Positions 42,149 to 54,304 of a stretch of 64,000 nucleotides of DNA are shown here, in pieces; positions within the stretch are counted from its first letter, which is position 1; every line of letters begins with the position of its first letter. The notes beneath the pieces are model-generated. The model was not told the origin of the DNA and did no database searches. It worked only from the letters and a program-made list of their open reading frames with translations. The translations under genes and the position numbers were made by a program. Source of the stretch: Sesamum alatum (taxonomy: Eukaryota; Streptophyta; Magnoliopsida; Lamiales; Pedaliaceae). Location: NCBI GenBank assembly GCA_034509735.1, contig JACGWO010000010.1, forward strand, positions 17,683,193-17,747,192. Direction: 5' to 3'.

Positions 42149-43570
42149 ATCTACATTAATGAAAATGTAAAGCAAAAATTAGCAGATGATGGTAATATTA
42201 TTGTTCAAGTTGAAGACTTGGTCTTTCAGTCTTTAACCCTCCCACTATTTATACGAAAGTCCGCCACTCTCAAGCGGAGTTTCGGAAAACCATTTCCTAG
42301 TGGGCTTGGGATCCACAAACGTAATCTCCATGCCCCGCTTTTACGATTCACATGAAGAAGACCTTGTGGGAGATATCCAATATCATTCTCATCCAATGAG
42401 ATTCCCAAGATATTTTGCCTCACCTATTCACATGGTCCCGAGGACTCCAAGCGAACCATGTTACTCAATGTTGGGCCCGACCCATCAACCAAATCATGCC
42501 TCAAACTGTCGCCCCCCACGACTCGTGAGACAGGGAAACAGCGAGCGCAGTCTTTTTGTTCACAACAATAGTGCAACTTTCCCCTAGTCCAAGTGTGCCA
42601 CGACTCGTGAGACCACACTTGGGTAGTGGTAGCTTCCTCACCACATTGCTGTGGATGGAAGGCTCGGACAGACCAAAATACCATTTTGATCCAAGTCCGT
42701 TCTGGGCCTAATATTTAATTTGGTCCAACCAAATGAGAGTTTGTGTGTGACCGAGACCTCATCACATTATTGTGTTTTAGCATGCATAAATATCAAACAT
42801 TTAAAGCGATAAATAAAAAACGCCGCATGCATAAAACATAGCATACCCCTGTTAGGATGATCACAAGCCCAACCTATGCGACCCACTGAGCCCGCAGTGA
42901 GTCTATGGTCTGTCTAGGGTGGTCCTAAATTATTACAATAATAATAAACCCATTGTCATTCCAATGGGCCTTGAAGGCTTCTCGTTTCACGCCTTGATGC
43001 TCCTCCTTGGGGTCTCCGACTCCAATTGCTTGTTAAAATTGAAACCTCACCAATCCTATCTACTCTCATTACAACTGAAAGTAATACATCGGTAATAAAG
43101 AAAACAAGCCTTAACATCATGAGGCTGAAAATACGGGAGATGATAGTCCCAAAAACAAGAGGCACGCAGGCCCCACCCAACAGAAAATAAATAAACATTC
43201 ATTCATCCATACACAAGGTCTAGGGCTTTGTGATCATCCCATGTTGATTCCATCAACTCACATATAACATAATTATTCCAAATAATCATGCAATAAAACC
43301 AATGGATATTCCAAATATCCAAGAGATGTCCAACATCACAAAAGCATAAACATATAAATAATATGCAAAATTCAAATTTCAAATTTAATGGACATTTTAA
43401 ACAATGCATCCAATGCATGTATTAATCCCAAATTAATTAAGCAAATTTAATTCAAGGAATAATCCAATTATCCCAAAATAAAAAATGCAAAATTAACATA
43501 TTTTCATAATATTGTGCAGAAAATACAGAAAATCGAATTTTCCGGAAAAAGTCGAAAAACGGCACAAAAT

Positions 43571-43766
43571 GGCCCAGCCGTTGTGCTGGCCGGCCGGCCG
43601 CGCGCACAGGGCAGCGCGCGCGCTGTGCCGCGCGCTGGCCCTCGGCCAGCAGCGGCCGGCTGTGCACAGCGCGCGCGGGCGTCCCTGCGCGCGCGCCTGT
43701 GTGCAGCGTCCGCGCGCATGGCGCCCGCGTAGGCGCCCGCCTGCGCGCGGCCACTGCCGGCCCGAC
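43571..43766 (-). repeat. CG-rich block in E1 leader
   Basis: Strongly CG-rich with CGCGCGC runs and inverted segments such as GCGCGCGC...GCGCGC around 43610-43640 and 43670-43700. It sits at the same place between PBS and gag as in E2 but differs in length and sequence. Overlapping ORFs on both strands reflect composition only. Confidence 0.75.
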
Positions 43767-44017
43767 CAAATTTTTTTTTTTTTTTTTTCTGTTTTTCAAA
43801 ACTGTTTCAGCACAATAACATTAATATTATTCTGAAAATAAGCATGCAATTTTAGATCCAATCTAACAAAATTAAGCATGTCAAAAGTCCATTAAATCCA
43901 AACAATTGAATCATCATATTATTCATATATTTATGTTATCTAACATGCCAATAAAGCCATTTAAAAGCAAGTAGATCATGCAAAATACATAGATCTATGC
44001 CCCTTATATCGAACCGG

Positions 44018-44029
44018 GCTCTGATACCA
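44018..44029 (-). promoter_or_regulatory. E1 primer-binding site (initiator Met-tRNA type)
   Basis: On the minus strand this reads TGGTATCAGAGC, two bases inside the LTR end at 44032. Confidence 0.94.
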
Positions 44030-44031
44030 CT

Positions 44032-46259
44032 TGAAGGACAAGCGGGTCCGCCCGGGAGCGCGAGCGGAAGCGAGAAAATCGAGAAAGTGCATAAATTTAA
44101 ATCAAATTCAAAATACGCGAATCCCAAGGGGTGTACCCTTGGGTGCTCAACCGGGCGTTCGATGTAGGATGTGTAAATATTAAAACACATATTTAAACAC
44201 ATAGGGCATAGATATATAAATCAAATCAATCAAAGCGTAATAAACCGTTACCTTTGATTGTTTAGCGTATGCTCCCGGCTACTAGTGTTGTTCCTTCTCC
44301 GGAATGCTCACGAAATCCAAACGTATGGATTCTCCAAAGGTGATCCACACCACACCGGAAGAAACACACGTTCTTCTTGCTAGAAAAGAACGGGTTTAGG
44401 AAGGAATCGGTTTAAGAGAAGAACACTATGAATTAGTGTTCTCTTAAACTTACTTTGTTCTTCTTCTTGATTCAAAATCAAGTGAAGAACACAAGTGTAA
44501 GAGAGGGAGGGAGCACGAAATTTTGAGAGAGAGGAGAGGATTTTTGTCTTCTCTTTTTCCTAGAAAAAGATGAATAATGAATCACTTATGCTAGGTGTTG
44601 TATATTCTAATATATATACATAATTAATGTGATTATTGGAATGTGTCTAGGTTCATCCAAGGATGTCTAGATTCATTCCAATCAATCACCATCAATTCTT
44701 CAATCAAGCCTACCAAAATTTATGGTATGATCAAATCATACCAAAAGGGAAGAGCTTTATTGGAGTTGATTTGTCTCTTTCCAAAAGAGACAAGTCAACA
44801 TACCACCTAGCATGCACCATGGCTGATTTTGCTTCCTCCAAGGGAGCATGTCGGCTATGTTTAATTAAGGGAAGAAGTCCAACTTTTTTCTATTTCAAAT
44901 TAGGAATTATTTCTCCTCTCGGGTATAATTTAACGGACCGGGTTTTATCGTAATCCAATTACGACGAACCCAATATTATATCAAATTTAATGTCCACTTA
45001 AATTATTCCCGTTGATCTTTTAATCCAATTAAAAGATCTAACGTCTCAACATCTCAACTTTCCATATTTAATCGAAAATCCAATTTACCGATTAAATGAA
45101 AGCCCGATACAATATCGGCCCGTCCATCCAATGGACTTTCCCTTAAGTAATCCAATTACTTATTTTATCCTTCGAGATTGACTCCAAGTCGATCTCTCAA
45201 CCTCCTCGGTGATTTGTGTGTGACCCTTTAGGTTCACCCTCAGCTAGACTTGGGCCCGTGTCCCACAAGGGCCCGTTACCATGGGTGGCCGTCTAGCAAC
45301 GGTCCATGGCACTAGAGACTAGGTGAATTGCCGTGAACATTTAGGCGCCGATTCCGTACGGGTACGATCCTTCCGTCTACCGTCTCCCGGCCTTAGTCTA
45401 GGGTATGGAATTAGGCGTCGGTTCCCATCCTTGACTAGGCATCTATGCTTAATACTCGAGACCACGTATGCTTCATTGTGTCGACACAGGAAACCATTCC
45501 CTGTTCGACCAACCACTGTGGCCACAGCTTCAAACAGCATGAACGTGTCTCCGAGTGCAAAGGAGATACCTCTGTCACATACTGACAGGGGACGGATCCT
45601 CTTCTTGGAATCCACCGTCCTCGCTACACATTCTGACTGCACTGGACAAGGCTTATGATAATCATCTTACAGAATGATTATCTCTCGCCAGATCCAAGAT
45701 ACAACCATCCTGTGCACGCGACTGCCATGATCCCTCAAGTCGGAGGATTACTCCCGTACTATCGGAATCGGGGAAAACCAATCATACCGACCAAGCCTCC
45801 AAGGCTTCCATATGATGATCCCCGCGAGTCAGTCCAGTCGGCTCGACCCCAGTCGACCAACCCATCAAGATCGTGTAGGCGTCCCACGCCTGTCGCCGAT
45901 GAAACACGGCACTCATCCAATGAACACGACTCTTGACGCAAGTCTCAATAGGACTCTCGATGCCCTGTCTCGAGGTCCTCGACTTGGAACGTTTAAAACC
46001 CAACTCTTAATCAGTTGGTTTCATGACCACCATCCAATGCGTGGCCCAACTGCACGAGTTGTTATCCATGGTCTGTGGGCTTTGTTGCGATATAAGTTAA
46101 ACACCATTTTAACAAATGTAAGATGAGCGCAACAAAGAAGGTACCATTGGTGACAAACACTCATCTTATTCATCACATAATAATATTACATTCACATCAA
46201 GTTGTCGGATAGGTTACAAATTGCCAAACCTATTGGCTTTCTGGCCACCTATTCCAACA
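44032..46259 (-). repeat. E1 5' LTR (family B)
   Basis: This 2228-bp LTR, minus orientation, runs from TGTTGGAATAGGTGGCC (46259) to TGTCCTTCA (44032). It is the complete version of the E1 LTR, since the 3' copy has a deletion of about 65 bp. The all-family block is at about 45274-45326. Confidence 0.94.
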
Positions 46260-46264
46260 TTCAC
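46260..46264 (+). repeat. Target-site duplication TTCAC, right copy (E1)
   Basis: This is the exact repeat of 26033-26037, adjoining the E1 5' LTR. E0 integrase sequence continues beyond. Confidence 0.94.
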
Positions 46265-47963
46265 CGCCTCGGTCCGACCGAAGGATTTTAATTTTGCAGT
46301 TGGTTTGGTTCTCCACTTCAAGTCTGAATTCTTTAAACCTCTCAAGAGCTTCAGACTTGTACCTCATCAGGTAAACATAACCATACCGTGAATGATCATC
46401 GGTAAAGGTTATGAAGTAGGAGAACCCACCTCGGGCCTGCGTCCTTAGTGGTCCACATACGTCTGTATGGACCAAGTCCAACAGACCTGTGGCAAGCCTG
46501 CTTTGTCCTACAAAGGGCTTCTTGGTCATTTTCCCGCTTAGACTGGACTCACAAGTTGGTAGATCGCTCAAGTCCCCAACCTCTAGGTTCTTTGAGTCTA
46601 CCAACCTTTTCATCCTATCTTGGGATATGTGACCTAGCCTAGCGTGCCACAGACGTGCGTTCCCATTATTATCTAATTTTCGTTTGTGTTGTGCATTGAG
46701 GACGAAATTCGTTTGTTGCAAGATATAGAGTCCGTTATGCAATGTACCAAGTAGATGAGCGATTCCACACCTCATCAAATAAAATCAATTTTTATTGATT
46801 CTAAACTCATAACCACTATTGTCCAACAATGGAATGGAAATGATGTTTTTAATCATACTGGGTACAAAATAAACTTGCGCTAAATCTATGCTAATACTAT
46901 CACTAATCACTAGAGTGGCGGATCCTACTGCTTCTGCCGAGATGGCCTTGCCATTACCAAGCTTCAGGATCATGTCCCCGCTACCCAGTTTTCTGCTTCT
47001 TTTCAACACCTGCAAGTCATTGCAAATATGAGCTCCACAGCCGGTATCTAATACCCAAGAGGCAGAACTAGTGACCATATTAACCTCAATCACATATATA
47101 CCTTGGTTCGAGAAGAGTTTGGGGCACTCTGTCTTCTAATGCCCTTTCTCACGGCAGTTGATACATATGTCATATGCCTTCGACTGTTGCTTGGAGACAA
47201 TCTTTCCCTTTCCTTTGCCTTTCCCCTCTTTGGCAATGGGAATACTCTTAGTGTTCGTACCTACTTTGACGGCCTTTCCCTTCCCTTTCTTCTTCTTCCA
47301 ACGTCCGGCACCCTTGCCTTTCGTATTAGAAGTCGAAGCACCTCCAAACAATACCGAAGGCGTGGACTTCTTAGTCGTTGCCTCGTATTGCACCAACATA
47401 TTGATCAACTCGTGAATGCCCTTCTCAAGTGCGTTCATGTTGTAGTTGACGATAAATTGGTCAAAGGAGGGTGGGAGTGACTGAAGGATCACATCTATGT
47501 ACGTTTCATTATCGAGACCTGCCTTTAGGTCCTCGAGTTTTTCCACCAGGGTAAGCATTTTAATCCCGTGCTCTTGTACAGAGGATCCTTCTGTCATTTT
47601 CGTTCCAAAGAACGCCTTGGTCGCGACATACCTAGTATGCCGGTCCGGGACTGCATAGCAATCCTTAAGGCGAGCCATAATGGAAGGGACATCGTCTAGC
47701 CTTTCATATTGCTTCTGAATCTCATTGGTCATCGAAGCAAGTATGATGCTACGGACCTTCCGGTTATCCTTATGACAAGTCTCGAACGTCTCACGTTCTA
47801 CTGGCGTGGATCCTTCCGGTAAGGTCCTAGGGAGAGGCTCGTCCATGACGTAGCCTTGGTTTTCGTAATCTAGGACTATCCTGAGATTGCGCAACCAGTC
47901 GTTGTAGTTTGTTCCATTGAATTTGTTTATCTCAAGAATGGTGGAAAGTGGGTTCTTAGACAT
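46260..47963 (-). pseudogene. E0 gag, protease and integrase N-terminal half, broken
   Basis: MSKNP starts at complement 47963 and gag is open for 275 codons. It ends in a stop inside the zinc knuckle (CINCREKGH followed by TAG where Trp belongs), consistent with G-to-A or C-to-T decay. Protease WVLDTGCGAH and the following region (46785-47093) are open until a second stop after INKN. The third piece (46260-46778) carries WHARLGH, CESS (one zinc ligand changed to Ser), HTDVCGP and RSDRGGE. There E1 is inserted. The rest of pol is at 23683-26037. Confidence 0.9.
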
Positions 47964-49490
47964 TTTAAAATCTACATTTTAGAAAACAGCGCGCAATCAG
48001 CAGAAAATAAAAGACGGTGGTTTGATAAAATAATTAAATGCATGGACTTTAGTCATTTAATCCTCCCACTATTTATACGAAAACACGGTACTCTCAAACG
48101 TGATTTTCGGGAAATCCTTTCCAAGTGGGCTTGGGATCCACAACGATTTTTCCCATACCCCGCTTTTACAATTCGCATGGAAAAGATCCTGTGGGAGGTA
48201 TTCCATACCATTCTCGTTCCACGAGATTCCCAAGATTATTGCCTCACCCTTTCACATGATCCCGAGGACTCCAAGCGAATCATGTTAATTGGGCGTTAGA
48301 CCCAACCCAATCGACCGAGCCACGGACCCACTGGTACCCCCACGACTCGTGAGACAGGTAGCAGCAGCCCGTTTTTCGTTCATGACATAGTGCAGCTTCC
48401 TTTAAGTACAATAACGTGCCACGACTCGTGAGACCACGCTATTGACCCAAAGCAGCTTCCTCACTATGCCATGGATTGGAAGGCATGGACAAACTCCTAG
48501 AGTTTATGTCCACTTTGTCTAGGGTCTAATATTTTGACATTGGTGCAACCAATGTGAGAGTAAGAAATGGCCGAGATCTCAAATAAATAAATATCTACAC
48601 ATACATCCATAATGCGTAAATAAACCATCCATAGCAGTTATACAATAAATAAACAACCCATTCATCCATCATCATAACCACATGCAAAATTAAAGCCTAG
48701 CACGCCCCTGTTGGATGATCACGAGCCCGAATCCTATGCGACCCACTGAGCCCGCAGTGGATCTATGGTCAATCTAGGGTTGGTCCTATACTATTACATT
48801 AATAGTAACCCAATCATCATGCTGATGGGCCTTGGTCTCTTTTTCTCTTTCTTCACTTCATGGAAAACTCCAAGGGACCTCCTGTCTGGGCTCTCCATGT
48901 GGTCCTTCCTTCTTCTCCACCAATTACAAAAATAGAAACCTCACTCCTAGTCTACTCTCATTACATATTAAAAAATAGAAACCCCAGCGAAAACTCGGGG
49001 GGAGTACATAAGGAGGGAGGTAGAATGCCTTATTATTCCAAGGCAACTAGAAAGAGAGAAGGAGAAAGCAGTAAAAGAGGCACACAGGCCCAACAGAAAA
49101 TAAACCATACATCCGGTCTAGGGCTCGCGATCATCCATTCCCATCCAACACACATAATCACATGATCCAATCATATAATTACAATATACCAACAACATAT
49201 GATTTCCAATCATAAATATCCAAAATAATAAATGAATATGTCCACAACGTGTGAAAAATAAAACACAAATATTGGTAATAATATTTTCTCATTTTAGGAA
49301 AATCTTTCCTCATTATTTTAAGTAAAATAATCCCGGGATTCCAAATCCAATTTATTTCACTCCTAAATTAATGTCTTTAGAAAAACAGGCATAATTGAAC
49401 CAAAAACGATTTTTCAGAATTAATTCAAAATTAAAACTGAAAATAATTAAAAAATAAAAGAAAAAACACTGCTAGGGTTTTGAAACACTA

Positions 49491-49915
49491 GCAGCAGCAG
49501 CAGTCGCCGCCGCCGCCGGCAGAGGCCCGCCTGCACGCGCACAGGGCAGCAGGCTCAGCCTGCCGCCCCTACGCGCACGCAGGCCCCTTGCCTGCGTGCG
49601 CGCGCGCCTGGCCGACAGCGCGCTGCGCAGCCTGCTGGCTGCCGGCCGTGCCGTGCGCAGTGCGCGCGCAGACGCGCACTGGGCACGCCTGCCGGACGCG
49701 CGCGCGCTGACTCCTCCGTCTGCGTGCGCGCGCGCCTGGCGGCGCTGCCCAGAGCCCGTCCGCGCACGGACTCGCAGGTGCGCAGCCTTCCTGGCTGCGC
49801 GCTGCCCCTGCACAACCAGCTGGGCGGGCGCGCGCAGGCCTCCCTTGCCTGCGCGCGTCTGCCCTGCCGGCAGCGCGCGGCTGCGCGCGGCCAGCCCTCC
49901 CAGCTGGCCGGATGC
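49491..49915 (-). repeat. CG-rich inverted-repeat array in E0 leader
   Basis: About 425 bp with the same style of units as E2. Examples are GCAGGC-CCCTT-GCCTGC at about 49578-49595 and GCAGGCCTCCCTTGCCTGC at about 49836-49855, each flanked by CGCGCG. It is shorter than in E2 although both belong to family A, so unit number varies within a family. Confidence 0.75.
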
Positions 49916-50120
49916 ATCGTTTCTCGTTTTTCCGTTCAATTTTCCACCCCGTTTCCCAAGAAAAACAGAAAAATACCAACATTCAGAAATTCACACGAAT
50001 TAAAAGCAATAAAACTGACATGCTTAAAATCAAGAACAATCAAGATTTAATATAAAACATGCCAATATCACGTTTCATGCTTAGAACACACATTAACCCT
50101 AGGCCTATAAACCGAATCGG

Positions 50121-50132
50121 GCTCTGATACCA
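50121..50132 (-). promoter_or_regulatory. E0 primer-binding site (initiator Met-tRNA type)
   Basis: On the minus strand this reads TGGTATCAGAGC, one base inside the LTR end at 50134. Confidence 0.94.
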
Positions 50133-50133
50133 C

Positions 50134-52127
50134 TGAAAGAAATCGGTGGATCGTCCCAGGAATTACGCGAATGCGGAAGCGCGATAAAAATAAACATACA
50201 AAAATTAAAGCATGCTTTTAATTTAAAAGAACACGCTCAAGGGGTGTGCCCTTGAGGTTCCCGGGCGTTCGGTGTATCTCATGATCATAAAACATGTAAA
50301 GAAATCATGGAGGCCATAGAGTTGAAAATTAAAGAGGGACGAAAAATAAAACGAGACCTACCCGTTGTCGTTTTCGTCTTCAACGGCTACTCGCGTTGTT
50401 CCCCGTTTTGCACCGAGATCTCGTTCTTGAGACCCTCCAAATCGTGACACACGATCTACGCACGTATCTTGCACGTCGTGCTAGCAACGAATAAGTGTAT
50501 ATTTTTTTGGAGTGGATGGATCAACAATACGTTATTAATTAACGGTATTGATTCATCTAAGTTCTAATGTTCCAAGAACAAAAGAACTAAGAAAAATACT
50601 TTCTTGTAGAGAGAGAGGGGGTGGACGAGAGGTGAGGAGGGGGGAGAGTGTGTGTTGTGTGTGTGATTTCAAGAATCATCATCCTACAATTGTTGGAAGC
50701 TAGAGGTTTATATAGAGGAGGAGTTTAATGCTCTTTAAACTCCAACTCTAAGAACTCTAATTTGACTAGAATTTTGACCTAGTCAAAGTCCTAGTCAAAC
50801 TAGTGTTTGACCTAGTCAAACAAATCCTAGCCTTCCATCTCCCCTTTCCATCTCAACCGTTGATTTTAATTTAATGGAATATTTAAATCCCATTAAATAT
50901 TCCAAAAGGCTAAAAGAATAAATATAATATAATAAATAAATATTAATATTTATTCTAAGCCCATTAAATCAACCCTTTAATAAATCCTATTTATTAATTT
51001 AATTCCCTTTAGCAAATAGAAGGAATTAATTTCTCCAAGAAAATATAGGACCCGATTAAATCTAATTTAATCATTCCTTTACTCCAATATTTAATCCCAA
51101 ATTAAATATTAAGTGTGTGTGGATAGTGTGTGACTCTTTAGGTTCACCATTCAGCTAGACTTGGTCGGATTCCTAGAATCCGCCCGTTACCATGGGTGGC
51201 CATCTAACAACAGTCCATGGCACTAGAGACTAGGTGAAATATTCGGGGATGAACATTTAGGCTCTAACAGTACACTTGTCCTTCTATCTTCGGTCTCATC
51301 ACTTAGGGTCTAGGGCACGGAAAATGCAGGTACCCATTTTGGACCTAAGTGTCGGTCTGTCCTTACTAAACGCCGCAAGGGAAACCTTTCCCTTCTGTTC
51401 AGTTACTGTGGCCACAGATTTTAGGGACAAGACACAGAGCATACATGAGACTCAACTGTCAATACCTCTTGACAGGAGACAGATCCTTTCTTGGAAACTA
51501 CTGGCACTTTGTACACCCGAGCTGCACTAGACATGGCTTATGACTACTCAAGAGTATTTTGGCAATCTCTCACCATATCTAAGATACAGACCTGATGCAC
51601 AGGTAAACTCAGCAGTTCTTCAAGTCAGAGGACTTGGCCTGTACCGTTGGAACCAGGAATACACGTCATACCTTGCTGACCATACTCAAGGTCCTCCGTA
51701 AGACGGTTCCCGCGAGTCACCTCAGTCAGCTGCTTCCTAGCTTGCTGACCCACTAACACTACTTAGACGACCTTCCTCACCCGTCGATGAAATACGACAG
51801 CAGATGCTTAGTGCAAGTCTCAAAGGGAATCACGGTACCCATTTTCGGGATTCCTTGACTTGGAGATTTTCGAACTGATTCGGTGAGACTGATTTCATGG
51901 ACCTACCTCCAAGCGTAGTCCCAGTCCCCGAAATCGTTTCTCAGTCCGTGGGCTTTGTTTGCGTAGTGAACAGAAATGTAAACGTAGATAAGTGAACGTA
52001 AACAAAGTATTGCCATATGAATTTCCACTTCCTTATTCATAAATGGTTTTATCAAATACCAAAAATTGTCTAGACATAGGTTACATTTTCCTGCCAAAAT
52101 TGGCTTACATGGTCACCTATTCTAACA
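50134..52127 (-). repeat. E0 5' LTR (family A)
   Basis: This 1994-bp LTR, minus orientation, runs from TGTTAG (52127) to CTTTCA (50134). The TATA box is at complement 50707-50714, the W-box array at about 50761-50820 and the all-family block at about 51186-51236. It is more diverged from its partner LTR than the E2 pair is, as expected from nesting order. Confidence 0.95.
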
Positions 52128-52132
52128 AAATC
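52128..52132 (+). repeat. Target-site duplication AAATC, right copy (E0)
   Basis: This is the exact repeat of 21681-21685. The E00 integrase CLKGKMTKK continues right after it. Confidence 0.93.
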
Positions 52133-54259
52133 CTGTCTGAAGGGAAAGATGACCAAAAAATCCTTTTTTGGACAAAGTACGCTATCCAATGGTCCGATCC
52201 ATGATGAGTTTTACCGAACTCCCCCTTTCCTTTTGGGGATACGCTCTTGAGACGGCGGCCAAAGTTTTGAACTTGGCGCTATCTAAAAAGGTATCCCAAA
52301 CGCCATATGAGATATGGTATGGCAAGCCTGCCTCCTACAAATACTTGAAAGTGTGGGGTTGCCCTGCATATGTCAAGAGATTAGTGGGAGATAAACTGGA
52401 ATCAAGGTCTAGTTTATGCAGGTTTATTGGCTATCCAAAAGAAACTGCGGGGTATTATTTCTATCATCCCTCCGAGCAAAAGGTTTTTGTCTCGCGAGAC
52501 GCAGTGTTCTTGGAAAAGGATTTTCCATTGGATAGTCGACGCGATGAGGTGCTCCTTGAGGAATCAAGTGAGGTACCCCATGAGGCGACAGTGACATCTG
52601 AGCCAGTAGTTCCCACTGATATTGTTCCAGTCCTCCGTAGGTCGGCCAGAGTATCCCATGCACCTGATAGGTATGGATTTCTGGGCCTGACCGGTCAGTT
52701 GGATAATGATCCAAAGACGTACGGAGAAGCGATGTCGGACATCGATTCGGACAAGTGGCTTGAGGCCATAAATCCGAGAGGGACTTAATGGATACAAATC
52801 AAGTTTGGACCCTAGTAGACCCACCCAAAGTGGTTAAACCCGTAGGGTGTAAATGAGTCTACAAACGTAAGCTTGGAGCTGACGAGGAGGTTACAACCTT
52901 CAAAGGCAAGCTTGTGGCGAAAAGGTTACACTCAGCGACCCGAGGTCGATTTTGAGGAAACCTACTCGCCCGTAGTAATGGCCAAGTCCATTCGGGTACT
53001 GCTTGCCATAGCAGCATGGTATGACTATGAAATATGGCAGATGGACGTGAAAACGGACTTCCTCAACGGTTTCGTAGAGGAAGAGATCTATATGGATTAG
53101 TCGGAAGGTTTCACAACTGTTGGAGAAGAGCAGAAGGTCTGTCGTCTCCAAAGGTCCATCTATGGCCTCAAACAGGCTTCCCGAAGCTGGAACATACGTT
53201 TTGATGAACTCATACGGGGATATGATTTCATCAAGAATGAGTCCGATCTTTGTGTATACAAGAAGATCAGTGGGAGCTCAGTTGCGTTCTGGTGCTTTAC
53301 GTGGATGACTTCTTGCTCATTCGGAATGATGCTAAGATGTTGGGTACCACTAAAGCTTGGTTGTCAACGCAATTCTCCATGAAGGATATGGGCGAGGCAT
53401 CCTACATCCTTGGCATCAAGATCTACAGGGATAGATCTAGAAGGATGTTAGGAATGGCCCAGTCCTTGTATGCTGAGAAAGTCTTGAAGAGATTCAAGAT
53501 GGAGAACTCAAAACGAGGATTCCTTCCTATGAGGCATGGAATTAAGTTATCCAAGAAGCAGTTTCCTAAGACTGATGAGGAGCTTAAACGGATGTTGGAC
53601 ATCCCCTATGCTTCAGCCGTAGGTAGCATACAGTATGTTGTTCAGTGCACTAGACCTGATGTGGATTTCGCTTCGAGCGTAACAAGTCGATATCAGTCGT
53701 GTGTCGGGGAGGCACACTGGAGTGCAGTCAAGACTATCCTGAAGTACCTGAAAAGGACTAAGGACATGTTCTTGATCTACGGCGGTGGAGAGTTGATACT
53801 GGAATGCTATAGCGACGCTAGCTTCCAGTCGGATGACGATGATGCCAAGTCTCAGTCTGGTTATGTGTTCAGACTTAATGGTGGCGTGGTTGCTTGGAAG
53901 AGTTCCAAGCAGGCTACCGCGGCGGACTCACCATAGAGTCTGAATACATAGCAGCTTCGAAAGCTGCTAAGGAGGCGGTTTGGATGAAGAGCTATATCCA
54001 AGAGTTGGGTGTAGTACCTAGCATCGCTGAGCCAGTGGTTATCTTCTACGATAACAACGGGGCTATAGCGCAAGCAAAGGAACCGAGATCTCATCACCAA
54101 TCTAAGCATATTCTTAGACGCTACCATCTGCTCCGAGAGATGGTTAGCAGGGGTGACGTTCGGATGGACCGAGTCAGCTCCGCAGAAAACATAGCAGATC
54201 CACTTACTAAGCCCATGTCACAAGTTGCCCATACTCAGCATCTGGATAAGATGGGTTAG
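52128..54259 (+). pseudogene. E00 pol, 3' part: integrase remnant, RT, RNase H, broken
   Basis: It resumes at SCLKGKMTKK. The integrase catalytic core is absent: about 315 bases are missing between the ACGCTATCCAATGG segment and the TCCGATCCATGATG segment (52186), probably by recombination at TGGTC repeats. The integrase tail is open (52168-52788). RT has a frameshift near 52770, Trp-to-stop changes near 52855, a TAG after MD at 53098, and a base loss near 53290 just before YVDD. RNase H follows: CYSDASFQSD, then a shift at 53925, then YDNNGAIAQAKEPRSHH. The frame ends early at TAG 54257-54259 inside a duplicated piece of LTR terminus. Confidence 0.88.
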
Positions 54260-54276
54260 AATAGGTGACCAGAAAG
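54255..54276 (+). repeat. 22-bp copy of the LTR start placed upstream of the E00 PPT
   Basis: The 22 bases from GTTAGAATAGG to CAGAAAG are identical to 54306-54327 at the start of the 3' LTR. They replace the normal GGGATTAGGCATATGG-like pol end. The copy introduces the stop codon that shortens RNase H by about ten residues. A template switch during reverse transcription would give this structure (inference). Confidence 0.85.
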
Positions 54277-54290
54277 GTGATTAGCTTTAG

Positions 54291-54304
54291 GTCAAGTGGG
54301 AGAT
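54291..54304 (+). promoter_or_regulatory. E00 polypurine tract
   Basis: GTCAAGTGGGAGAT abuts the LTR start TGTTAG at 54305. It is conserved with the other elements. Confidence 0.85.

Larger units (their letters stand above)
42149..44031 (-). other. E1 leader with CG-rich block and conserved hairpins
   Basis: On the minus strand: P7 42372-42384 (GATATCCAATATC), P6 42387-42401, palindrome pair 42517-42530 and 42599-42612, P3 42718-42734, P2 42882-42901. The long-range stem arms are 42855-42870 and 43223-43239, with a one-base bulge. The CG-rich block is at 43571-43766, bordered by a poly-T run at 43770-43788. Pairing variants follow the family B pattern of E00. Confidence 0.75.
26038..46259 (-). 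mobile_element. Copia retrotransposon E1 (family B, minus) containing E2
   Basis: On the minus strand: 5' LTR 44032-46259, PBS 44018-44029, leader 42149-44031, gag-pol 39206-42148, E2 insertion, pol end about 28215-28808, and 3' LTR 26038-28197. Exact TTCAC duplications bound it. Own length is about 9.8 kb. RT is internally deleted, the integrase Glu is replaced by Lys, and gag shares an in-frame stop with E00, so it could move only with proteins supplied in trans. Confidence 0.95.
47964..50133 (-). other. E0 leader with CG-rich block and conserved hairpins
   Basis: On the minus strand: P7 48197-48209, P6 48212-48226, palindrome pair 48341-48354 and 48420-48433, P3 48537-48555 (loop changed to TGC, stem intact), P2 48742-48761. 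The long-range arms 48713-48728 and 49121-49136 have one G-U wobble. The CG-rich block is at 49491-49915. It follows the family A pattern of E2. Confidence 0.75.
21686..52127 (-). mobile_element. Copia retrotransposon E0 (family A, minus) containing E1 and E2
   Basis: E0 is read on the minus strand: 5' LTR 50134-52127, PBS 50121-50132, leader 47964-50133, gag to integrase 46260-47963, then E1, then the rest of pol 23683-26037, PPT and 3' LTR 21686-23666. Its own length is about 10.2 kb. Exact AAATC duplications on both sides and full-length LTRs show an insertion event followed only by the nested insertion and point decay. It is inserted in the E00 integrase. Confidence 0.95.

Noticed and set aside
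45319..46126. Clusters of 60-110-codon ORFs in LTRs on both strands
   Set aside because: They recur wherever the LTR recurs, have no recognisable domain, overlap one another and vary in frame between copies.
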